A stretch of 46,715 bases of DNA from Gemmataceae bacterium (GTDB lineage: Bacteria > Planctomycetota > Planctomycetia > Gemmatales > Gemmataceae): the NCBI GenBank assembly GCA_009692065.1, contig SHZY01000031.1, forward strand, positions 1 through 46,715. Reading direction: 5' to 3'. A program made the position numbers and the translations under genes. Positions 1 to 7,178 of this stretch are shown here, in pieces. The first letter of the stretch is position 1. The number at the start of each line of letters is the position of its first letter. The notes beneath the pieces are model-generated. The model was not told the origin of the DNA. It saw only the letters and a program-made list of their open reading frames with translations, and did not search any database.

Positions 1-307
1 GAGCGTCGAGATAAACTTCATCCTGACGACGCAGTTCGATATCTTGCAAGCACGTGCCGTCGCACAACGCGTTGTAAGCCAGGTTGAGCACATGGTCGGA
101 TTCGTGGTACGGCAGATGAATCGTGAGCAGGTGCAGCTTGTCGTTGATGACCTTGGCGCGCGCCGGATCGCTGTAGAATCCATCGAATCTTTTGTCGCAA
201 CAAATATTGACGAGCTTGCGGAATTCGACGGAACAAAGCTGGTAAGCGGTTTTCGTCGGTTGCTCGAACGGTATAACGAACGCGCGAATGCAGCCGAACT
301 CGACAAA
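1..307 (-). pseudogene. IS1380/IS4-like transposase fragment, runs off the left edge
   Basis: The minus-strand frame that is open from about 307 to the window edge encodes LHLLTIHLPYHESDHVLNLA, followed by YNALCDGTCLQDIELRRQDE and VYLDA. This matches my memory of the N-terminal part of planctomycete transposases of the IS1380/IS4 kind, where YHESDHVLN is followed by AYNALCGGT and DIE-RR-DE. The family catalyses DDE cut-and-paste transposition. The frame is closed upstream by a TGA at 308-310, and no ATG lies between that stop and the conserved part. Residues upstream of the conserved block do not resemble the family. I therefore read it as 5'-degraded, with the rest beyond the window. It neighbours the integrative-element genes to its right. 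The family match is from memory only. Confidence 0.55.
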
Positions 308-353
308 TCAATTCTCATTGAAATGCCGAGAAACCTGGAATGAGCCAGAACAC

Positions 354-572
354 TCATGCCAAACGCCCGTTCCTTGCGGAAAGGTAACTTTCAAACTGAG
401 ACACTACCGAAAAGTGGGAAGCCGAAGAGAGTGCCCGCCGCTTGTGGTTAACAGCTGGCATCAGTGTCGGCCTCGTCGTTTTGATCTTTATCTTCAGTTG
501 TTGGTTGCGCGCGAGGATCGCCTCGACGTATTCGGCTTCCGGGTCGCGGATGACTCTCTTCACTGTTGGCAT
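354..572 (-). CDS. Small hypothetical protein of the integrative element
   Basis: A 72-residue reading frame starts at an ATG with a good ribosome binding site (GGAAGG, six bases upstream). The frame stays open further upstream, but the site argues for this start. The product begins MPTVKRVIRDPEAEYVEAIL, is basic in its second half, and has no domain I recognise. Its first five residues resemble those of the DUF3631 protein at 2395 (MPTVKKK), which may be chance. It follows the primase fragment on the same strand, about 45 bases downstream of it. It could be a small element gene or a spurious frame. Confidence 0.35.
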   Translation of the reverse strand: MPTVKRVIRDPEAEYVEAILARNQQLKIKIKTTRPTLMPAVNHKRRALSSASHFSVVSQFESYLSARNGRLA

Positions 573-616
573 ATCGCACCTTCCAGTTTCTTGATAACTC
601 CCCGGAGGGAAGTACC

Positions 617-1030
617 CTACGCCGTCTTGACTTCGCGTTCGTAGTCCTGACGCCATTGGAGTAAACGTGCCCGCCGCCGAGACCAATCTTCGCCAGGCAT
701 TAGTTCCTTCATCAGGTCTGGCCCGTCACCCCGCATACCGCAACCGAAACACAACCAGCGATCCTTGAACTCCGGCTTGTGGGGCATCGTGTGAAAACTA
801 GGGTTAGTGTCGTTGTGGAATACGCAGATCCAATAGCTTTCCCCGTAGCTGCCGCCCGGCTTGGCCGGCGGTCCCATCAATCGCTCGGCTACGTACTGCA
901 AGAAGGTCTTGGCAGGTTTCGTCTCGGCCGCGACCGTCCATTCCGCCGGCGTCGGGCCGACCTTGGCAAGTAGCGTTTCGAGCCGCTTGATCCGGTTCGT
1001 CAACTTGATTTCCTTCGGTGACTTCGGCAT
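617..1030 (-). CDS. CHC2-type zinc-finger primase fragment protein
   Basis: The 137-residue protein carries a CHC2 primase zinc-binding module: WICVFH (C-x2-H) at about residues 67-72, then CFGC (C-x2-C) about 22 residues later, within a stretch that also reads NDTNPSFH. In DnaG-type primases this module binds template DNA during RNA primer synthesis. Here it stands alone: no TOPRIM catalytic domain follows, so the protein probably works with another subunit, or recognises DNA rather than synthesising primers. The N-terminus is basic and probably helical (PKEIKLTNRIKRLETLL). The start is supported by AAAGGA six bases before the ATG. It lies just downstream of the DUF3631 gene on the same strand, separated by an array of 9-bp repeats. 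Split primase and helicase genes of this kind are common in phages, plasmids and satellites. Confidence 0.8.
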   Translation of the reverse strand: MPKSPKEIKLTNRIKRLETLLAKVGPTPAEWTVAAETKPAKTFLQYVAERLMGPPAKPGGSYGESYWICVFHNDTNPSFHTMPHKPEFKDRWLCFGCGMRGDGPDLMKELMPGEDWSRRRARLLQWRQDYEREVKTA

Positions 1031-1062
1031 CGGCTTTCCTTTCGTTCGGCGATACCCTTGAG

Positions 1063-1135
1063 AATCCCGTCTACCCTGTCTATCGCGTCTATCCCGGTAT
1101 TCGCGTTCGCCGGGCTAGACGGGCTAGACGGGATT
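1063..1135. repeat. 9-bp iteron-like array, three direct and two inverted units
   Basis: Three adjoining 9-bp units of the form GTCTAYCSC occupy 1069-1095. Two inverted 9-bp units GGGCTAGAC follow at 1112-1129. The outermost flanks add a perfect 11-bp inverted repeat (AATCCCGTCTA at 1063-1073 against 1125-1135). The array fills the gap between the primase fragment and the DUF3631 gene and covers the latter's stop codon at 1124-1126. It could be replication iterons, an operator, or a stem-loop terminator for the DUF3631 transcript. Confidence 0.7.
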
Positions 1136-2395
1136 TTTCAGGGTATATCTGTCCCATGCCTCTTGGAAATCGTTGGCGAAATATCCCCGATGCTTCTGGT
1201 CCTTAGATCGGTCTGGCTTGATGCCGTAGGGCCTCAACAATCTGGCCAAAGTCTCAGCGTTGATCTGCTCGCCATGACTGAGCCTTGCCCACGGCTCCTC
1301 GCTGCGTTCCACCAACTTGACGATCAAGTCTGGAGTCTTCAGGAACCGCCCATCCTTGGCCGTAGGCTTGACCCTCGCGAAGATTTCCTTGCAGGCGGTG
1401 AGAAGGCGGACGCCCGGCGACATCCGCTCGGCTTCGCGGTCCTTCGCGTCAAGTAGTTCGGCGTACTCTTGTAGGATCGGGAGACGTTTCTTGTCAGCCA
1501 CTTCCAAGACCGCTTGCAGCGGCATTAGCAATTCGGCCATGCGGTCATTGGCGATAGAGAACGGCTCCAAGCGGTCAAAGACCTTGGCAACCTTCTCCCG
1601 GTTGGCCGCCGTCCACGCTTCCACTTTCGCACGCAACTCGTGCCCGATGGGTTCGACGATCCGGCTTCGATATTGCTCGACGACATCGGCGTCCGTCTTT
1701 CGTTTCATGCTGATCGGCAAGCAGCGGTCGGCCAGCACGCCGTCTAGGTCGCCGATCAAGGCGAACACCTTGGGGCTGTAGATGCTGAACGATAGAACCT
1801 CGTCCCTATCTTTGCCGCCGCAACGGTAGGTTTTTGTGCCCCTGTCGATGCCGGCGTTCAACATTTCGCGGGTGACTTCGCTCGCCTCGGACCCGCGCCG
1901 GCTGATCGACTGTGCTTCGTCCAGCAGCAGCGTCGGCTTCGGTGTCTGCGACTCGATGAGACGGTAGATCGCCGGCGGGCTGATGTTGCTCGTGCTGTAT
2001 GGGTTCGGCGCCACCAGCTCAATCAGTTGCATGAACCGCGTTTTGCCGCAGCGCTTTTCCGGGCTGGTTATCGCCATATGCGGGAACCGATCCCAAACGT
2101 CCGAGAGCCAGGCCGCCGTCGTCCAGGCCGACGCAACCAGGAGCATCTCATCGGGCAGGGCGATATACTTTGCGAAGAACGCGGCGATCTCCGCCACGAC
2201 GCCGTACCCTAAAAAAACCCGCCTAACTTGGCTAACGCGGCTATCGTGCCCGGCGTCGGTGTGCTCTGAAAAATCCCGGCTAACCTGGCCATCCTCTCCG
2301 GGAATGGGAAGGGCCGCGAGCTTCGCGGCGAACCCTAGTCGCGTTTTGGCGTCCGCGTGCTCGCCGTTCCGGAGTTTTTTCTTGACCGTCGGCAT
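1124..2395 (-). CDS. DUF3631 domain helicase-like ATPase
   Basis: The 423-residue protein has a P-loop core: Walker A SPEKRCGKTRFMQL (about residues 109-122) and Walker B LLLDEAQ (about 155-161), followed by a stretch typical of DUF3631 (TREMLNAGIDRGTKTYRC, then a sensor region ending LADRCLPISMKRK). DUF3631 domains are usually found at the C-terminus of primase-helicase proteins of mobile elements. Here the ATPase is separate from the primase zinc finger encoded next to it. It probably unwinds or remodels DNA for element replication. It shares strand and direction with the HTH genes upstream and the primase downstream, suggesting one transcript. The ATG has no strong ribosome binding site. 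The first 50 codons contain a 9-bp periodic DNA repeat (see 2212-2290). Confidence 0.8.
   Translation of the reverse strand: MPTVKKKLRNGEHADAKTRLGFAAKLAALPIPGEDGQVSRDFSEHTDAGHDSRVSQVRRVFLGYGVVAEIAAFFAKYIALPDEMLLVASAWTTAAWLSDVWDRFPHMAITSPEKRCGKTRFMQLIELVAPNPYSTSNISPPAIYRLIESQTPKPTLLLDEAQSISRRGSEASEVTREMLNAGIDRGTKTYRCGGKDRDEVLSFSIYSPKVFALIGDLDGVLADRCLPISMKRKTDADVVEQYRSRIVEPIGHELRAKVEAWTAANREKVAKVFDRLEPFSIANDRMAELLMPLQAVLEVADKKRLPILQEYAELLDAKDREAERMSPGVRLLTACKEIFARVKPTAKDGRFLKTPDLIVKLVERSEEPWARLSHGEQINAETLARLLRPYGIKPDRSKDQKHRGYFANDFQEAWDRYTLKNPV
2212..2290. repeat. 9-bp periodic repeat inside the 5' end of the DUF3631 gene
   Basis: Units CGCCTAACT, TGGCTAACG and CGGCTATCG run consecutively at about 2221-2247. 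CCGGCTAACCTGGCC follows at about 2277-2291. The unit is a multiple of three, so it stays in frame and encodes V-S/R triplets. CTGAAAAATCCCG just before the second block recurs in inverted orientation at the 3' end of the same gene (about 1126-1140). Confidence 0.5.
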
Positions 2396-2421
2396 GTGAT
2401 CTAACCTATCAGTAGTTTTGC

Positions 2422-2673
2422 CTACTTGTAGAACTCGATGACTTCCACCGGTCGCTTCCGCCGCAGCGCCCTGGGCTGGGGCGGCGTGGGCGTCCGCGAT
2501 AACTCGAATGCGTCAAGCGCCTCTTGCGTGATTCGCCAGCGGGGTTTCTTCGCGCCCGGCCGCCGGCCGACGTTGACGGCCCGCAACTCGCCGGAACGAA
2601 TCCAGGAGAGAACGGTGTGCTCGCCGACGCCGTAGCGGTCGCACAGGTCACGGACGGAGAGCGTGCTACTCAT
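2422..2673 (-). CDS. Excisionase-family helix-turn-helix protein
   Basis: This 83-residue protein has a MerR/excisionase-type helix-turn-helix (HTH_17 class) in its first 55 residues: LSVRDLCDRYGVGEHTVLSW, then a wing IRSGELRAVNVGRRPGAKKPR with WRITQEALDAFE. Such proteins bind DNA at attachment sites to steer excision by tyrosine recombinases, or act as small repressors. Residues 60-83 form a basic, proline-rich tail. Its ATG overlaps the last eight bases of the preceding gene (2666-2866), which suggests translational coupling. It lies between the recombinase and the replication genes of the element. Confidence 0.8.
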   Translation of the reverse strand: MSSTLSVRDLCDRYGVGEHTVLSWIRSGELRAVNVGRRPGAKKPRWRITQEALDAFELSRTPTPPQPRALRRKRPVEVIEFYK

Positions 2674-2866
2674 CGCGTTGGCTCTCCGTGTTGCCAGCCT
2701 TCACCGCCGGAACGCGAACGATCAGCGGTTCTATCTCGTCCCAGTCGAATCGGATCGAGCCATCGGGCAGCAGAACGTGCGGCAGTCGCCGTTGGCGGGC
2801 GAGCCGCTCGGCCTTGCCCGGCTTCCAGCCCATTCTCCGATCAACTTCGTCGCCGAAAACAAACAT
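2666..2866 (-). CDS. Small HTH-like DNA-binding protein, coupled to the excisionase-like gene
   Basis: The 66-residue product reads GDEVDRRMGWKPGKAERLAR, then QRRLPHVLLPDGSIRFDWDEIE. This is the winged HTH pattern of the excisionase/AlpA class: a recognition helix followed by a wing with DGSIRFDWDE. The start is supported by GGAGGG about ten bases upstream. Its stop overlaps the start of the second HTH gene, so the two may form a heterodimer or a paired control circuit such as Xis plus regulator. Four phased 10-bp repeats lie 55-95 bases upstream of the start. No closer family name can be given from sequence alone. Confidence 0.65.
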   Translation of the reverse strand: MFVFGDEVDRRMGWKPGKAERLARQRRLPHVLLPDGSIRFDWDEIEPLIVRVPAVKAGNTESQRDE

Positions 2867-2920
2867 GCCGCGTTGCCCTCCGTAAATTCATGGAGAGCCA
2901 CGCGGCACGAATTGCTTTTG

Positions 2921-2960
2921 TTAGGTTTCGTTAGCTTTCGGTAGGTTCCACTAGGTTCGT
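2921..2960. promoter_or_regulatory. Four helically phased 10-bp repeats upstream of the HTH gene pair
   Basis: TTAGGTTTCG, TTAGCTTTCG, GTAGGTTCCA and CTAGGTTCGT follow each other without gaps, each with TAG at the same position and a 10-bp period. They begin about 55 bases upstream of the HTH gene start and overlap the stop codon of the 242-residue gene (2951-2953). Spacing of one helical turn would place a bound protein on one face of the DNA. Excisionase or repressor binding sites are the natural guess. Confidence 0.5.
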
Positions 2961-3679
2961 TTATCTCGGCGTCGTTTCTTCACGCCGCCGCCGATCTCCG
3001 GGGCTGCCTTTCCGTCCCTGCCGTAGTTATGTTGAGCGTCGGCCGACAGCTTGGCCCCGTCGCGTTGGTTAGCCAATTCCTGCTCTTGTACGGCCAGTTT
3101 GTTCCACCAGTTGAGTAGATCATCGAGATAGACCATCGGCCTCGTACCGGCACCGTGATGTTTAATCGGTCCCCCGAATCGCTCATTTAAGCTCTTGACA
3201 TCATTTCGCTGACGGTGTTGCATTTTCAGAGCGTTAGTGATGTCGTGCCAGCCCCACAGCAGCTTACGCGGCTCTTCGTCTAACGGCGTGTGCGACCGCT
3301 CGCCGCTCTCGATTTTCGATGCTGCCAACGTTTCGCGGAGTTGATTAGGCGCAAGAGCGTCGTATGGCGGCACGTCCCGCGCAGAGGCCAACCAGTCCGC
3401 CCATCTTTTCAACGCGGCGTTTTTGTCAGCGGGTTTGCCACGTGACGCCCCAAGCAACAACCACCATCGTTGTCGCCCTTCGACTGGCATCCTGTTGGCT
3501 TCGCCCCAGGTGTGCTTGATCCACGCCTCTGTTGCATCGTATAACGGCACGCCACTCTTCAAGAACGGCAAGGGTTCGCGGGCGTCGGGTAGAGATGTTC
3601 CAGTCCCAGGTGTCAGGCGCATTTCATAATCAAGATAACGGTCCAATTCTGCCGTAGCGTTCTCGAAAAGCCAAAGCAT
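2951..3679 (-). CDS. Hypothetical protein of the integrative element
   Basis: I do not recognise this 242-residue soluble protein. It is rich in Trp and charged residues, with WIKHTWGEANRMP and RQRWWLLLGASRGKPADKNA in its first half. A middle stretch reads LLWGWHDITNALKMQHRQRN, and NERFGGPIKHHGAGTRPMVY (about residues 170-189) may form a small winged DNA-binding fold. The C-terminus is strongly basic (VKKRRRDKRT). The ATG is preceded by AAAGGA about ten bases away. It lies between the recombinase and the HTH pair on the same strand, so a DNA-linked role in the element is plausible but unproven. Confidence 0.6.
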   Translation of the reverse strand: MLWLFENATAELDRYLDYEMRLTPGTGTSLPDAREPLPFLKSGVPLYDATEAWIKHTWGEANRMPVEGRQRWWLLLGASRGKPADKNAALKRWADWLASARDVPPYDALAPNQLRETLAASKIESGERSHTPLDEEPRKLLWGWHDITNALKMQHRQRNDVKSLNERFGGPIKHHGAGTRPMVYLDDLLNWWNKLAVQEQELANQRDGAKLSADAQHNYGRDGKAAPEIGGGVKKRRRDKRT

Positions 3680-3800
3680 CGTTCACCATTCCTTTCCAAA
3701 GGGCCGGCCAGCCGGCGACGCGGCGAATGGTGTTCCGCGTCAACCGGCCGACCGTGCGGCGGGAGCTACCCGCCTACCCGATAGGGGTATTCTAACCGAT

Positions 3801-5204
3801 CTAACCGGCGAACAGCCTGAGAACGGGCCGCTCGTCTTCCCGCTGGGCATCGTCATCAATGCTGGCCTCGCTGAACTCCCCGGCAATGGCTTCGCCGGTC
3901 GTGGTGCCGCCGTCCGGCGTCGCACCAAACAGCCAGGCCCGGACATGCTCCGCGACGGCGACGAGCCGGGCATCGTCGATTTGCTCGCGGTAAACGTCGT
4001 CGATGCTCTCGTCCGCGTGGCCCATGACGAGCCGCACGGCGGGGAAATCCCGCGTGGCGTCGGCAACGGTGCGGAAGGTGTGCCGCAGGGCGTAGAACCC
4101 AAGGCCGGGCCGGCATGAGTTCTCCCACGGTTGCTTGGCGGTGGGCTTCCATCCGCAATCGCAACGCTCGGCGGCGTCGGCGTTGATCTTGCCGCAGGCC
4201 GGGCAGCGGGGCCGCTTGAGCAGCTTTCCCATTTCCAGCGAGACCGCACCGGACATACCGCCGTCCGACCAGGAGTTGCCGTACTTCGTGATGAACACCC
4301 TGTCCGCGTCGGCCTTGTCCTTCGGGGTCGGCCTATCGGCAATCGCGGCTCTCAACGCCTCAATCGTTTCCGGCCACAAGAAGGCACGGCGTTCGATGCC
4401 AGTCTTCGGCCGGGGGAAGGTCACGCAGCCGGCCTCCAAGTCAACCACCGATTGCGTCAGGTATCCGCAGTCCGCGTTGCCGAACGCGGCGTTGACGCCG
4501 AGCAGGATCATCGCCTTGAGCGGCACGCCGGCAGCGGCGATCATCGCCCGCAGCTCCTTCGCCTCGAACATCCGCTTGCCGTTCTTGGCCCGGTGCAGCC
4601 GCATGACCCGCTTGCCCGGCTTCCTAAATTCGTCGCCGTACTGCACGGGCTTGTCAATCAAGCCCTGACCGAGCGCGTACTTGAAGATGGTGCGGACCTT
4701 CTGAATTTCGTTGCCGAGCCGGACGGGGCCGAATTGCTTCGCAAGGTCCGCCCGCAGCACCTCGAAGTCATCGGCCGCAAGGTCAACCACGGGCCGATCC
4801 TTGCCGAACCTGGCGACGAGGCGCTCTGTCGTTAGTTTGTATTCGGCAAACATCCGCGTGGACATTTCGCCGGCGTCGATCTTTTGCTGCTTGGCCGTCA
4901 GGAACCGATTGCACAAGTCCTTGACCGTCAAGGCATCGCCCTTAACGCGAGGCGTTCGGCCCGCGTGCAGGTCGGCGGCTTCGGCTTTGTATTGCTCCAG
5001 GGCTTCCTGCCAACCGTCGCCCTCGATCCGCGTCAGCTTGCCGTTGACGACGCGAGCCCACTTGCCGAAGTAGTGGATTTTGCCGCGAATCTTCTTCTGC
5101 CAGGCTCCGCTGGCGTGAGGGGAGAGGGGGAAATCGGGATACGGTTTCTTGGGCCGCTCGCTGGCCGCTTTACGGGAACCGGGCTTTCGGGTAGACTTAG
5201 ACAT
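3801..5204 (-). CDS. Tyrosine recombinase/integrase with an internal zinc ribbon
   Basis: The 467-residue protein has an N-terminal arm and core-binding region (LTVKDLCNRFLTAKQQKIDA at about residues 93-112) and a C-terminal catalytic domain. Recognisable boxes are RPKTGIERRAFLWPE (the lysine strand), FYALRHTF (Arg II in a Y-x-x-R form), VMGHAD and DDVYREQ (the tyrosine nucleophile). Where Arg I normally sits (R-x-G-E), it reads NAAFGNADCGYL, with no arginine. Between the lysine strand and Arg II lies CPAC-10 residues-CDCGW, a zinc ribbon. The start at 5204 has GGAGGTG five bases upstream; an in-frame extension to 5270 lacks such a site. It is encoded next to, and divergent from, tRNA-Arg, the usual position for an integrase at its attachment site. 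Confidence 0.9.
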   Translation of the reverse strand: MSKSTRKPGSRKAASERPKKPYPDFPLSPHASGAWQKKIRGKIHYFGKWARVVNGKLTRIEGDGWQEALEQYKAEAADLHAGRTPRVKGDALTVKDLCNRFLTAKQQKIDAGEMSTRMFAEYKLTTERLVARFGKDRPVVDLAADDFEVLRADLAKQFGPVRLGNEIQKVRTIFKYALGQGLIDKPVQYGDEFRKPGKRVMRLHRAKNGKRMFEAKELRAMIAAAGVPLKAMILLGVNAAFGNADCGYLTQSVVDLEAGCVTFPRPKTGIERRAFLWPETIEALRAAIADRPTPKDKADADRVFITKYGNSWSDGGMSGAVSLEMGKLLKRPRCPACGKINADAAERCDCGWKPTAKQPWENSCRPGLGFYALRHTFRTVADATRDFPAVRLVMGHADESIDDVYREQIDDARLVAVAEHVRAWLFGATPDGGTTTGEAIAGEFSEASIDDDAQREDERPVLRLFAG

Positions 5205-5331
5205 GGCGTCACCTCCATCGTAAGGGTTAAGGTGGCGTCGCTGCCGGCGGTCGCAACCCGCCGGCGGCAACTTTTTGCTGCATTTTCATTGTATTGGCAG
5301 TACAAACGGTAGTAAATAGGATGAATTGCGG

Positions 5332-5351
5332 TTTTTCAATAAATTGAAAAA
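5332..5351. promoter_or_regulatory. AT-rich 9-bp inverted repeat between integrase and tRNA
   Basis: TTTTTCAAT and ATTGAAAAA are perfect 9-bp arms around a 2-bp centre in the AT-rich strip 5280-5382, the most AT-rich non-coding DNA near the element. It may be a recombinase or regulator site, or part of the control region of the tRNA or the integrase. Confidence 0.4.
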
Positions 5352-5382
5352 TGGCTATAAATTCCGAAAAAATGACGTTTTT

Positions 5383-5455
5383 GCCCCCGTAGCTCAGGGG
5401 ATAGAGCATCGGTTTCCTAAACCGAGGGTCGCAGGTTCGAATCCTGCCGGGGGTA
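5383..5455 (+). tRNA. tRNA-Arg (anticodon CCT)
   Basis: The 73-nt cloverleaf folds cleanly. The acceptor GCCCCCG pairs with CGGGGGT (one G-U), followed by discriminator A. The D-stem is GCTC/GAGC, the anticodon stem TCGGT/ACCGA with loop TTCCTAA (anticodon CCT, reading AGG), and the T arm GCAGG-TTCGAAT-CCTGC. CCA is not encoded. The integrase gene lies on its 5' side. Confidence 0.96.
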
Positions 5456-5532
5456 GTTGGCGGTCACTTCTTGCGTGTTGGCGCTTCGCGGCGCCGGCCT
5501 CTCCGCCAGGCCGCTTGGATAGAATCATTCCT

Positions 5533-6246
5533 ATGGAATTCATCGAGCTCCATGATGTTTGCAAGACCTACCAGCTCGGCGAGCTCGAAGTGCCGGTGCT
5601 GAAGGGGGTGTCGATGACCGTCAATCGCGGCGCGATGATCGCCTTGACCGGTGCCTCCGGGTCGGGCAAGTCCACCTTGATGAACATCCTCGGCTGCCTC
5701 GATCGACCCACCTCGGGGAAATACTGGCTAGACGGCCAGGACGTTTCGCCACTCGCCGCGGAGCAGCGCGCGCTGTTGCGCAATCGCAAGATCGGCTTCG
5801 TCTTTCAAAACTTCAACCTGCTGGCCCGCACGAGCGCCCTGGAAAACGTGGCCATGCCGCTGGCGTACACCGCTGCTCACCTGAGCCAGCGCGAGGCCCG
5901 GGCCCGGGCGCAAGCGATGCTCGAACGGGTCGGCCTAGGGGATCGGCTCGAGCACCAGCCCTCGCAGCTCTCCGGCGGCCAGCAGCAACGCGTGGCCATT
6001 GCCCGCGCGCTCGTCAACAGCCCCGCACTTCTGTTCGCCGATGAGCCCACGGGCAACCTCGATTCGCACACCAGTGTCGAAATCCTGCAAATGTTCCAGC
6101 AGCTCAATCGCGATGAGAACCTGACCGTCATCCTGGTGACGCATGAAACCGCGGTCGCCCATTATGCGCAGCGCATCGTCCACATCAAGGACGGGGTGAT
6201 CGAGGACGACTTGTATCGGGCGGTGGGCGGCGGCGGGGAAAGGTAA
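5533..6246 (+). CDS. ABC transporter ATP-binding protein (LolD/MacB type)
   Basis: This 237-residue ATPase has Walker [10 protein letters not shown] (about residues 40-48), a Q-loop in [10 protein letters not shown], signature [15 protein letters not shown] (about 146-160) and Walker [14 protein letters not shown]. The opening [20 protein letters not shown] and this motif set are typical of the MacB/LolD/FtsE group, which powers FtsX-like permeases in lipoprotein release or efflux. No permease gene adjoins it; the gene to the right is on the opposite strand. It is therefore an orphan ATPase or it serves a distant permease. The frame extends upstream through the tRNA, so the ATG at 5533 is chosen because the family homology begins there. 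A second, related ATPase lies at 37496. Confidence 0.93.
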   Translation: MEFIELHDVCKTYQLGELEVPVLKGVSMTVNRGAMIALTGASGSGKSTLMNILGCLDRPTSGKYWLDGQDVSPLAAEQRALLRNRKIGFVFQNFNLLARTSALENVAMPLAYTAAHLSQREARARAQAMLERVGLGDRLEHQPSQLSGGQQQRVAIARALVNSPALLFADEPTGNLDSHTSVEILQMFQQLNRDENLTVILVTHETAVAHYAQRIVHIKDGVIEDDLYRAVGGGGER

Positions 6247-6250
6247 GCAG

Positions 6251-7165
6251 CTATCCGCACGCGGGCAGCAAGAACTGCCGCACGACTTCGGCCAGCACTT
6301 CCGGATGGGTCAACTGTGGCACGTGGCCACACTTTTCAATCTCCGCGCGCGCGGCCATCGGCAGGCATTGTTTCAGCTCTTCGTCACGGGCCTTGCCGAT
6401 CAAGGTGTCGTGATCGCCGCAGACCATCAACACCGGCTGGCGAATCGCCGGCAGGATGGGCCTCAGGTCGAGCTTGTGCAGCATGAGCATCCACGTCGCC
6501 AGCGCTCGCACGGGAGTTCGAAGATGGTGCTGGATGAAGAAATCGAGTACCTCCGGTTCGCGCACCTGGAACCAGTCGCGTTGACCGTACTCCAGGATCT
6601 GTCGCGTGAAGGGGAGATGGCCAAGTCGGCCCGGCAGAAAGCGAGCGAACGATGCGGCAAGAAGCTCGGCGCGTGTCAGCGGAAAGCGGGTGAAACCGCC
6701 TTGCAGGATCGAGTGCGAAAATCGGGCTGGCTGAGCGTGCAATGCTGCCAGCGCAAGGCTCGCCCCAAATGACGTTCCCATCAAGAAGCACTGGCGAATC
6801 GACAGATGATCCAGCAGTGCGAAGAGATCGGCGACGAGGTCCGCATGCCGGTAGGTCATCAAGTGAGCGCCGTCATCGGTTCCGTTCGGCAGAGAAAAAC
6901 TCACGCAGCGGAAGTGGGCTTGCAGCCGAGGCATCAGCATCACGAATGCGTGGGCATCCATGGCTGGGCCAGGGATCAGCACCAGCGTCGGCCCGCGGCC
7001 CCAGATGACATAACGGCAGCGATAGCGGCCCGTGTCCACGACCCCCTGCTGCGTCTCGGTGCGCCAGCGCTCCAGGCATTCGCGCAGGATTAACCGTTTC
7101 GCGCAGTCGGGTTCGGTCGTTGGCGAACTCGTGAGGGGACAGGATGGCGATAGCATGGAGATCAT
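6251..7165 (-). CDS. Alpha/beta hydrolase
   Basis: The protein of about 304 residues has the alpha/beta hydrolase triad: the nucleophile elbow GTSFGAS (Ser near residue 129), an acid in CGDHDTL (about 249) and the histidine in CGHVPQLTHPE (about 278). The oxyanion-side stretch is TLVLIPGPAMDAH. The substrate cannot be told. The start is uncertain: the frame runs up to 7207, but that part lies inside a 17-bp inverted repeat (7179-7224), so ATG 7165 or 7156 is more likely. Neither has a clear ribosome binding site. It converges with the ABC ATPase on its left, with only four bases between stops. Confidence 0.85.
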   Translation of the reverse strand: MISMLSPSCPLTSSPTTEPDCAKRLILRECLERWRTETQQGVVDTGRYRCRYVIWGRGPTLVLIPGPAMDAHAFVMLMPRLQAHFRCVSFSLPNGTDDGAHLMTYRHADLVADLFALLDHLSIRQCFLMGTSFGASLALAALHAQPARFSHSILQGGFTRFPLTRAELLAASFARFLPGRLGHLPFTRQILEYGQRDWFQVREPEVLDFFIQHHLRTPVRALATWMLMLHKLDLRPILPAIRQPVLMVCGDHDTLIGKARDEELKQCLPMAARAEIEKCGHVPQLTHPEVLAEVVRQFLLPACG

Positions 7166-7178
7166 GAGGTTTACGTTG

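Noticed and set aside
843..852. CCCCGTAGCT, a 10-bp match to the tRNA-Arg 5' end
   Set aside because: It lies inside the primase coding sequence, is too short for an attachment site, and has no further match.
3740..4342. 200-codon minus-strand frame inside the integrase gene
   Set aside because: It is an alternative frame of the recombinase, whose catalytic motifs lie in the other frame.
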